From Sphingopyxis sp. UBA6723 (GTDB lineage Bacteria; Pseudomonadota; Alphaproteobacteria; Sphingomonadales; Sphingomonadaceae): a stretch of DNA of 12,409 nt. The position numbers were made by a program, and so were the translations under genes. The stretch lies in contig NZ_DKIH01000005.1 in NCBI RefSeq assembly GCF_002454115.1, positions 136,511 to 148,919 of the forward strand, in the 5' to 3' direction. Every line of letters begins with the position of its first letter. The first letter of the stretch is position 1. Shown here piece after piece: positions 1-5,598 of this stretch. The notes under the pieces were generated by a model. It did not search any database and had not been told where the DNA came from. It was given only the letters and a program-made list of their open reading frames with translations.

Positions 1-335
1 GCCGCCGCTGCCTTGATCTTGGCGGTCGACTGGCCATGCTGATCGATCATCATTTGCGCAAACTTCCTGACTTCGGAATTGTCCGATTTTGCCAGCAGCG
101 CTTTTGAAGACTCGATTTCCCACAGATCGCCCGCACCGGCTTTGGCCACATAGGCCGCGCTTTGGGCCGCCGTCGCGGGCGCTGCCATCGGCACCCCAGG
201 CGTCCCAGGCGTCCCCACCGAGGCCGGGGCCGCTGCTGTCGGACTATTGGTCGGCGGCGCGCTCTCCTCGGCAGTCTCGCTGCATCCGGCGAGCGCCAGC
301 AAAGCGGTGCCGAGCATCCAGAATTTTTTCGTCAT
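1..335 (-). CDS. DUF4142 family lipoprotein (partial, C-terminus beyond window)
   Basis: The frame reads down from an ATG at 335 and stays open to the left edge, so about 111 N-terminal residues are seen. Residues 1-18 form a lipoprotein signal: two lysines at 3-4, a hydrophobic stretch and the lipobox LAGC with Cys18 as the expected lipidated residue. A Thr/Pro/Ala-rich linker follows to about residue 58. Then comes the start of the DUF4142 helical domain (AAYVAKAGAGDLWEIESS, followed by VRKFAQMMIDQHGQS), where this family has paired helices. DUF4142 proteins are secreted or envelope proteins of unknown biochemical role, often stress-induced in alphaproteobacteria and often annotated as predicted outer membrane proteins. 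A GGGAG ribosome binding site lies just upstream of the ATG, and an EcfG-type promoter sits about 36 bases before the start. The rest of the domain is outside the window, so whether the gene is intact cannot be judged. Confidence 0.88.
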   Translation of the reverse strand, partial: MTKKFWMLGTALLALAGCSETAEESAPPTNSPTAAAPASVGTPGTPGVPMAAPATAAQSAAYVAKAGAGDLWEIESSKALLAKSDNSEVRKFAQMMIDQHGQSTAKIKAAA

Positions 336-725
336 CGATCGTCTCCCGTCAGGCCTTCACACTGCCCCGGCAACGTGAGCGGGACGGTGAAGTTCCGCCG
401 CTCCTCGCGGCGCGCGGCTTCGGGCAGCAAAACTTGATCCATGATAGCAATTCTTCCGGAGCAACGCCGCGCAGCTTCGGCGTTTTTCAGCGCCAACCAT
501 GTGGTCCTCGCTGAGCTCAGACGACGCGGCTGTCCCGATGCCCGCCCGGAGCATCGCTGCTGCGCCGGACACTGTATAACCTATGTTGGTGCGACCGGTT
601 CGAACCTCGCTAGGCTGATCGGGAGTCGCGACCTCCCAGAGCGGTGCGACTGCGCCCTTCCAGAGCCGTGCCGCGCGAAGTCGATGTCTGGCGGCAAAAG
701 GAGGTCGCTATAAAAGGGAGGCGCT
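336..725. other. Intergenic region between divergent genes
   Basis: This 390-base gap separates the divergent DUF4142 and 76-aa protein genes. It holds the minus-strand EcfG promoter at 372-396. Two small symmetrical elements are also visible: a 10-base palindrome GGTTCGAACC at 597-606 flanked by GCGA and TCGC, and a short hairpin GGGAG/CTCCC at 621-637 around TCGCGAC. Reading frames cross it on both strands but none has a recognisable product or a good ribosome binding site. The promoter of the plus-strand gene at 726 was not identified. Confidence 0.5.
372..396 (-). promoter_or_regulatory. EcfG (general stress sigma factor) promoter for the DUF4142 gene
   Basis: On the minus strand GGAAC (396-392) is followed by exactly 16 bases and then CGTT (375-372). 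This is a full match to the alphaproteobacterial EcfG/SigT consensus GGAAC-N16/17-CGTT. The -10 element ends about 36 bases before the ATG at 335, which leaves a normal short 5' leader containing the GGGAG ribosome binding site. It implies that this lipoprotein belongs to the PhyR-NepR-EcfG general stress regulon. The inference is by consensus only. Confidence 0.8.
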
Positions 726-956
726 ATGCCGACGTACCAACTTGTTCTCGATGATGACGGAGGCGAACCTCGCCGGGTCGCCTTTACGGCGGCATGCCCG
801 GATTTCGCACTGCAAGTCGCGCAGCGCGAAGCGGACGGAGTGCGCGCCGAACTTTGGGAAGGCGAGCGCTTGATCGCGAGAATGACGAAAGTGGCGACCA
901 ATTTGTGGAAGCTCGATCCCGATCAGCGTCTCTCACCGGAAGCTCGTCAGCCGTAA
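726..956 (+). CDS. Small hypothetical protein (76 aa)
   Basis: I do not recognise a named family. The ATG is preceded by a good ribosome binding site (AGGGAGG, about 5 bases of spacing), which makes the start convincing. The product is soluble-looking and acidic, with no signal peptide or membrane segment. It begins with a beta-like stretch (YQLVLDDDGGEPRRVAFTA), then a helix-like region rich in Ala and Gln, then the strand-like segment RAELWEGERLIARM. The 66-aa product of the gene at 2418-2618 follows the same plan: N-terminal strand, Asp/Gly turn, R-x-x-F-x-A, helix, then A-x-L-x-x-G-x. The two are probably distant paralogues. Such single-domain mini-proteins are common in sphingomonad genomes and their role is unknown. 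The gene stands alone, with no same-strand neighbour within 900 bases. Confidence 0.7.
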   Translation: MPTYQLVLDDDGGEPRRVAFTAACPDFALQVAQREADGVRAELWEGERLIARMTKVATNLWKLDPDQRLSPEARQP

Positions 957-1388
957 CCGCCTTCGAAATTCCGGCGCGTGTGGGCAGGGCGGGGCTGCCG
1001 ATAGACGCAGATCCGTTGGTGGTGCGAAAATAACCTGCCCACGGCGGGGTCGGTTTGGCATCCTGGCCCAGCCTTGTGTCGCAGCTTTCACTCGCGCGCC
1101 GTTTCGACAAGCTCGCGCCCAGCGGCACTCGGCCAGGAACGCCGGGCGCGTTCTTGTTGCGAGCCGTGCCCAAGGAGTCCGATCCGGCCAATCAGGTCTG
1201 TCCAATTTGGGGGATGGCCGTAGCGCAGCGATCATCGAAGATGAAAGGCGCAGGCGCCGTGGCCATCGACGTCGCCGCGATACGCTTCGCCATCGCGCGC
1301 AGCGCAGCGAGGCGAAGCTCGCCCGCATACCCTGTTACTCTGTGCCCGCGCATGGCTTCGCGAGCGCCTTGCGGCCTGAATCGACCGG
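957..1388. other. Intergenic region without a supported gene
   Basis: This 432-base stretch lies between the 3' ends of two convergent small genes. Open frames cross it, but none has a recognisable product, a ribosome binding site or family-like sequence. Bases 1101-1125 (GTTTCGACAAGCTCGCGCCC then AGCGG) resemble a dispersed intergenic repeat that I recall from sphingomonad genomes. No clear intrinsic terminator was found. Confidence 0.45.
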
Positions 1389-1640
1389 TCAGCCCGCCGC
1401 GCCGCGACAGGATTCAATGGCTTCGGAAAAGGGCAGCTGAAACAACAGGCGACCCGCGTCGTCGGTAATTTCAAAGCCGCAGTCGGACGGATTTTTGCGC
1501 TGCGTAAGCAGTTCCGACCACATTTCCTGCACGGTGCTGAACGCTTGCAAATATGCTTCCTCGGCACTCGCGCATTCCACGCCGCAGTCGTCGCGGCTCA
1601 TCGTGACGCCGTCCGAAAAATGAAAATAATAGAGCGCCAT
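1389..1640 (-). CDS. DUF6894 family small protein (83 aa)
   Basis: The product opens with the YYFHFSDG signature (aromatic-F-H-x-x-D/N-G) that defines the DUF6894 mini-proteins of alphaproteobacteria. A conserved D-x-x-G turn (RDDCGVECAS) comes next, then an Ala/Glu-rich helix (residues about 25-45) and a C-terminal strand pair (GFEITDDAGRLLFQLPF). It is cytosolic, with no signal peptide and no membrane segment. The ATG at 1640 is supported by an AGGAG ribosome binding site six bases upstream. No biochemical function is established for the family. Members occur in many copies per genome, commonly next to stress genes or Crp/Fnr regulators; the second copy in this window (5285-5572) lies directly downstream of one. 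No EcfG-type promoter was found upstream of this copy. Confidence 0.82.
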   Translation of the reverse strand: MALYYFHFSDGVTMSRDDCGVECASAEEAYLQAFSTVQEMWSELLTQRKNPSDCGFEITDDAGRLLFQLPFSEAIESCRGAAG

Positions 1641-1952
1641 GTCTGCTCCTTCGAGCCAGCCCCTGCTTCCCCTGTACGCGTTGCGAGATGTCGGAGCGAT
1701 GAACCGGACAGGCGGGCGCCATCATCGGCTGCTGACCCAACATGTGCCAGCCGCGCGATTGCGCTGAACGCGTACTTGTGCAGGCCATCCGGCATCACGC
1801 GGGAGCGGCAAGCTCGAAGACATCCCATGACGGTGCGCGACGAGCGCGCCGGATTTCCTATAGTAGGTCAAGTTTCTCTCCGAACCTTGGGCGCCGCGGA
1901 ACCAACCGGGGCGTCCGTCGTCGTCAGTCATATATCCGCACAGGAGAATGTC
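1641..1952. other. Intergenic region between divergent DUF6894 and lipoprotein genes
   Basis: This 312-base gap has no supported coding sequence, although the lipoprotein frame stays open backwards through it. The region nearest the lipoprotein contains a GGAAC element and an AGGAG ribosome binding site. I see no hairpin or repeat of note. Confidence 0.4.
1898..1922 (+). promoter_or_regulatory. Possible EcfG-type promoter of the small lipoprotein gene
   Basis: GGAACC starts at 1898. GGAAC is followed by 16 bases and CGTC at 1919-1922, one base off the CGTT -10 consensus of EcfG. The -10-like element lies 30 bases before the ATG at 1953, much like the perfect promoter of the DUF4142 gene, which also drives a small lipoprotein. 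The imperfect -10 makes this a candidate only. Confidence 0.45.
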
Positions 1953-2264
1953 ATGACGCGTTCCTTTCTGATCACATTACCGGCGCTGATGCTGCTGGCG
2001 GCCTGCAATTCGCCCGGCGACGGAACCAGCCAGAGCGAGACCGAAGCCGTTCCCGGCGGCGACGGTACGGTTGCCGCGCCGCACGACATGTCGGAACCTG
2101 CCGCCGGAACGGAAGTCGGGACGATGACCGACCCGAACCCTGACACCATGACAGGCAGTGACGGCGACACGGCGGCACCCTCCGCGGAGAGCAGCGCCGG
2201 ACCGATGGCGGACGGCGCATCGGAAACCAACAAGACGAGCGAGACGCCGCCGCCGCCTCAATAG
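1953..2264 (+). CDS. Small Ser/Thr/Asp/Pro-rich lipoprotein (103 aa)
   Basis: The frame is open much further upstream, but the ATG at 1953 is chosen because AGGAG lies seven bases before it and the first 18 residues form a complete lipoprotein signal: Arg3, a hydrophobic core (FLITLPALMLL) and the lipobox LAAC with Cys18. After the lipidated Cys the protein is low in complexity, rich in Gly, Ser, Thr, Asp, Glu, Pro and Met, and ends in a proline run. This looks like an intrinsically disordered, acidic, surface-tethered tail rather than a folded domain. No family is recognised. Comparable short anonymous lipoproteins are common in sphingomonads. The function is unknown, with an envelope location (inner or outer membrane) inferred. 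A possible stress promoter precedes it. Confidence 0.75.
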   Translation: MTRSFLITLPALMLLAACNSPGDGTSQSETEAVPGGDGTVAAPHDMSEPAAGTEVGTMTDPNPDTMTGSDGDTAAPSAESSAGPMADGASETNKTSETPPPPQ

Positions 2265-2336
2265 GCGGAAGGGTACATGCCAAACGCTCCCATTTGATAG
2301 TGATCGCCTGCGCCGAGCCCTCCTCTCTGCAGGCGA

Positions 2337-2387
2337 GGAGAACCCCGGCTTGGACCTCCCTTTGGGCAGGTCCAGGCCGGGGGCTCC
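2337..2387. repeat. Long intergenic palindrome (very stable hairpin)
   Basis: Bases 2343-2357 pair with 2368-2382 over 15 positions, with only one G-T pair (G-U in RNA). The 10-base loop can itself close as CCC-TTT-GGG. Four further pairs (GGAG 2337-2340 with CTCC 2384-2387) extend the stem beyond a small AA/G bulge. No T-run follows on either strand, so it is not a classic intrinsic terminator. It lies between the lipoprotein gene and the 66-aa protein gene. It could be a REP-type palindrome, a transcript-stabilising or processing hairpin, or a terminator without a U-tract. Confidence 0.8.
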
Positions 2388-2417
2388 ACTCGCGCCACAA
2401 GGACATGCAGGAACCCG

Positions 2418-2618
2418 ATGCAGTTTCTTCTGATCTATCACGATGCAGTGTCGGGTCACGAAGAGCGCCTCGCGTTCGAAGCGTCCGGCTTTCCTGCCGC
2501 TTTCCGGATCGCCGACGAATTGCCGATCGGCGAGCGTGCGGTGTTGCTTCAGGACGGCAAACCCGTTTGCCGAAAAGAGCGCGATCCACGCCTGTCGACC
2601 TTGAGCTGGGTTCTTTGA
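2418..2618 (+). CDS. Small hypothetical protein (66 aa), similar in plan to the 76-aa protein
   Basis: Not a named family that I can recognise. The ATG at 2418 has GCAGGA about six bases upstream. The product starts with a strand (MQFLLIYHDAVSG), then a charged E-E-R-x-x-F-E-A segment, a helix rich in Ala, and AVLLQDGKPVCRKERD, which parallels RAELWEGERLIARM of the 76-aa protein at 726-956. It is soluble with no signal peptide. The gene lies between the big palindrome and the GH13 gene. Its stop codon (2616-2618) is 42 bases before the preferred GH13 start, so the genes may be co-transcribed. The role is unknown; a small strand-helix-strand fold is an inference from the residue pattern. Confidence 0.68.
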   Translation: MQFLLIYHDAVSGHEERLAFEASGFPAAFRIADELPIGERAVLLQDGKPVCRKERDPRLSTLSWVL

Positions 2619-2659
2619 CGGGACGCCGGTCTTGGGCGACCCGCGCGCGGGACATTGGT

Positions 2660-4294
2660 GTGCGCTCGGATCATGCCACAGCGGGCACGGCCCTTCAAAC
2701 CGACGTCCCGTCGTCCCGACCGTGGTGGGAAAGCGCCGTCATTTATCAGATCTATCCCCGCTCCTTTCAGGACGGCGATGGCGACGGGATCGGCGATCTG
2801 GCAGGGATGTTGCGCCGACTGGACTATCTCGCCGCTCTAGGCATCGACGCAATTTGGATCTCGCCGATCTTTCCCTCCCCGATGGCCGATTTCGGCTATG
2901 ACGTCTCGGATTATTGCGGCATCGACCCACTGTTCGGCAACATGGCCGCCTTTGATCGGGTGGTTGAAGGCGTTCATGCCCGCGGCATGAAGCTGCTGCT
3001 CGATTTTGTCCCCAATCACAGCTCGACCGCCCATGCCTGGTTTGCCGAGAGCCGTGCGTCTCAAGAGAGCGCGAAGCGTGACTGGTATATCTGGCGCGAT
3101 GGCGCTCCGCAGGGTGGCCCGCCGAACAACTGGACGAGCGACATGGGCGGGTCCGCCTGGGCTTATGACGCGACGACCGACCAATATTATCTCCACAGCT
3201 TTCTCGAAGAGCAGGCGGACCTGAACTGGCGCAATCCTGCCGTGCGCGCCGCGATGACCGACGTCTTGCGCTTCTGGTTCGAGCGCGGCGTCGACGGGTT
3301 TCGGATCGATGTCCTGTGGCACTGCATCAAGGCCGAAGACTTGCCGGACAATCCGGCCAATCCCGACTATGTCCCCGGCATGGGCGAGAAATTTCGTGTT
3401 TTGCAGCGGCATTCCACCAATCAACCCGAGATTCACGAACTCGCCGCCGCTTTCCGCGCGCTTGCCGACGGCTATGGCGATCGGCTTCTGGTGGGCGAAA
3501 TTTGCCTGCCGGTCGATGAACTGATGGCATATTATGGCAGTCCGGACGCGCCAGGCGTCCATCTTCCTTTCAACTTCCAGCTTTTCGATGCGCCGTGGAA
3601 TGCGTCGATACTTGCCTCGCTGATCAAAGCCTATGAGGCCGCGCTGCCCTCCGGCGGATGGCCCAACTGGGTGCTGGGAAGTCATGATGCGCCGCGGCTT
3701 GCGGGCCGGGTCGGTGAGGCGCAGGCCAGGGTTGCCGCGATGCTGCTCCTGACCTTGCGCGGAACACCGACCATCTATCAGGGTGACGAACTCGGGATCG
3801 GCCGCGTTGCGATCCCGCCCGATCGGATCCGCGATCCACAGGAGCTGCGCCAACCGGGGCTCGGTCTCGGGCGCGACGGCGCCCGCACGCCGATGGCGTG
3901 GGACGAGCGTCCTTATGCCGGGTTCAGCGCGGCCGAACCCTGGCTTCCGCTTCATGGCAGCTGGCGCACCCATAATGTCGCGTGCGAAGACCAGAATCCC
4001 GCCTCGATGCTGGCGCTTTACCGCCGGCTGCTGGCGCTGCGCCGCAGACATCGCGCTCTCAGCATCGGCGCGATCGAGGTGCTCGCGTGCGAGGGAGACG
4101 TGCTCCGCTACGAGCGGCGCCATGGTGACGAGCATCTGCTCGTCGCACTGAACCTGGGCAGCGAACCGCAACCCTTTTCCGTACCGGCAAAGTCGGAAAT
4201 CGTCGATGTTCTTGCCTCGACCCGCGCCTTGCGCACGCTCGACGGAACGCTTGCCGCCGACGAGGGCATGGTCCTGCGTCTTGGGGCAGCCTGA
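2660..4294 (+). CDS. GH13 alpha-glucosidase-like glycoside hydrolase (544 aa)
   Basis: A family GH13 (alpha-amylase superfamily) enzyme that acts on alpha-glucosidic bonds, probably of short oligosaccharides or glucosides. Visible landmarks, counted from the GTG at 2660: the entry strand AVIYQIYPRSFQD and metal loop DGDGDGIGDL; region I DFVPNH (Asp115, Asn119, His120); region V QADLNW; region II GFRIDV with nucleophile Asp217; region III LVGEI with acid/base Glu280; region IV GSHDAPR with His342-Asp343. A beta-sheet C-terminal domain ends the protein. All catalytic residues are present, and about 540 aa is the usual family length. No signal peptide is seen, so it is probably cytoplasmic. The frame is open back to 2294, but upstream residues overlap the 66-aa gene and are not family-like. 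GTG 2660 is preferred, with TTG 2615 (overlapping the previous stop) as an alternative. The next gene starts one base after the stop, so the two are translationally coupled. Confidence 0.9.
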   Translation: MRSDHATAGTALQTDVPSSRPWWESAVIYQIYPRSFQDGDGDGIGDLAGMLRRLDYLAALGIDAIWISPIFPSPMADFGYDVSDYCGIDPLFGNMAAFDRVVEGVHARGMKLLLDFVPNHSSTAHAWFAESRASQESAKRDWYIWRDGAPQGGPPNNWTSDMGGSAWAYDATTDQYYLHSFLEEQADLNWRNPAVRAAMTDVLRFWFERGVDGFRIDVLWHCIKAEDLPDNPANPDYVPGMGEKFRVLQRHSTNQPEIHELAAAFRALADGYGDRLLVGEICLPVDELMAYYGSPDAPGVHLPFNFQLFDAPWNASILASLIKAYEAALPSGGWPNWVLGSHDAPRLAGRVGEAQARVAAMLLLTLRGTPTIYQGDELGIGRVAIPPDRIRDPQELRQPGLGLGRDGARTPMAWDERPYAGFSAAEPWLPLHGSWRTHNVACEDQNPASMLALYRRLLALRRRHRALSIGAIEVLACEGDVLRYERRHGDEHLLVALNLGSEPQPFSVPAKSEIVDVLASTRALRTLDGTLAADEGMVLRLGAA

Positions 4295-4295
4295 C

Positions 4296-5309
4296 ATGCG
4301 CGTTGCGATGCTGGCGCCGATCGCATGGCGGACCCCGCCGCGGACCTATGGGCCGTGGGAACTGGTAACGAGCCTGCTGACCGAAGCGCTGGTCGCCCGC
4401 GGCATCGACGTCACCCTCTTTGCGACCGCGGACAGCCTTACCGCCGCAAAACTCGAAGCGATCGTACCGGCGCCCTACGGCGACGACCCTTCGATCGACG
4501 CCAAGGTCTGGGAATATCGCCATCTCGCGCATCTCTTCGAGCGCGCCGACGCCTTCGATATCATCCACAATCAGGCCGATTTTCCTGCGCATGCCTTTTC
4601 GCGCCTGATCGACACACCGATCGTGACCACCATCCACGGCTTTTCATCCGAGCGGATTTTGCCGATGTACAAGGCATTCGAAGACCGGGTTCATTATGTC
4701 GCGATCAGCCATGCCGACCGGCATCCCGATCTGCGTTATGCCGCCACCATCCACCATGGGATCGCGCTTGGCGATTTTCCGCTCGATCCGGTCGGCAGCG
4801 AGGATCTGGTCTTTTTCGGCCGCATCCATCCCGACAAAGGCACTCATGACGCGATTGCTGTCGCGCGCGCGGCGCGGCGCCGCCTGCACATCTACGGCAT
4901 TGTTCAGGACGAGGAATATCATCGCCTAGACGTGATGCCTTATATTGACGGGCGTGATGTCGTTTTCCACGGCGCGGTCGGCGGCGCCGAACGCGCCCGG
5001 GCCTTAGGCCAGGCCTATGCGCTGCTGCACCTCATCCACTTTGACGAACCGTTCGGCCTTTCGGTGGCCGAGGCCATGGCGTGCGGGACGCCGGTCATTG
5101 CCACCCGCCGCGGATCGATGTCCGAAATCATCGACCATGGCCGCACCGGATTTCTCGTCGATGGTCCGTCTGACGCGGTGGCAGCTTTGGAACATGTGCC
5201 GACGCTCGATCGCGCCGCGGTGTCAGCGACAGCAGCGATCCGGTTCGGCGCGCAGCGAATGGTGGACGAATATATAGCGCTTTATCAGCGGATCTCGACC
5301 ACCCGCTGA
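4296..5309 (+). CDS. GT4 family glycosyltransferase (337 aa)
   Basis: A retaining, GT-B fold glycosyltransferase of family 4, expected to move a sugar from a nucleotide-sugar donor. The N-terminal half starts with RVAMLAPIAWRTPP and a glycine-containing loop (TYGPWE), then HNQADF and TTIHGFSS. The C-terminal donor half has FFGRIHPDKG and the E-x7-E signature FDEPFGLSVAEAMACGTPVIA with Glu251 and Glu259, followed by GSMSEII and GFLV. There is no signal peptide or membrane segment. The ATG at 4296 is chosen because the preceding GH13 stop ends one base before it (TGACATG), a typical coupled start; longer in-frame starts would overlap the GH13 gene. Acceptor and donor cannot be read from sequence. 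The pairing with GH13 suggests synthesis and turnover of a glucoside, oligosaccharide or storage glucan. The last 25 bases overlap the convergent DUF6894 gene. Confidence 0.9.
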   Translation: MRVAMLAPIAWRTPPRTYGPWELVTSLLTEALVARGIDVTLFATADSLTAAKLEAIVPAPYGDDPSIDAKVWEYRHLAHLFERADAFDIIHNQADFPAHAFSRLIDTPIVTTIHGFSSERILPMYKAFEDRVHYVAISHADRHPDLRYAATIHHGIALGDFPLDPVGSEDLVFFGRIHPDKGTHDAIAVARAARRRLHIYGIVQDEEYHRLDVMPYIDGRDVVFHGAVGGAERARALGQAYALLHLIHFDEPFGLSVAEAMACGTPVIATRRGSMSEIIDHGRTGFLVDGPSDAVAALEHVPTLDRAAVSATAAIRFGAQRMVDEYIALYQRISTTR

Positions 5310-5572
5310 CCGGTTCCTTTTGGGCGCTGGCCGCTGCGGGTCTGGTGCGTATCGACAGCCTGGATCAGGACCGCCGAACACAGCGCGCCGTCCTCGTCGA
5401 CCACCTCGACCCGCAATGTCCCATTGCCCTCGATGATATTCGGATCGTCATTGAGCAAACTGCCCCCATAGCGGATCGCCTCGCGGCGTGCCGACGCCGC
5501 GTCGCGCAGCTCGATGCCGACATCGTCGACGTCGCATGATCCGTCGCAGGTGTGGAAATAAAATCGTGGCAT
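5285..5572 (-). CDS. DUF6894 family small protein (95 aa)
   Basis: It starts PRFYFHTCDG, the DUF6894 signature, followed by DDVGIELRDAASARREAIR (turn and helix) and the closing strand block LRVEVVDEDGALCSAVLIQAV. A 20-residue basic tail (TRSGQRPKG onward) extends past the usual domain end and is the part that overlaps the glycosyltransferase gene. The ATG at 5572 is chosen because GGAG stands nine bases upstream; a GTG at 5578 would leave too short a spacing. The gene lies 26 bases downstream of the Crp/Fnr gene on the same strand, so the two very likely share a transcript. The function of DUF6894 is unknown; the linkage hints at a regulator or small-protein partnership, or simply at co-regulation. 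Confidence 0.82.
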   Translation of the reverse strand: MPRFYFHTCDGSCDVDDVGIELRDAASARREAIRYGGSLLNDDPNIIEGNGTLRVEVVDEDGALCSAVLIQAVDTHQTRSGQRPKGTGQRVVEIR

Positions 5573-5598
5573 GGGCACGGTCTCCAGTCATCAAATGG

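Noticed and set aside
597..606. GGTTCGAACC as the T-arm of a tRNA or an attachment site
   Set aside because: No acceptor stem, anticodon arm or D-arm could be found around it on either strand.
2837..4297. 486-codon open frame on the minus strand opposite the GH13 gene
   Set aside because: It lies entirely over a gene with all GH13 motifs on the plus strand; the antisense translation has no recognisable domain and is a codon-bias shadow.
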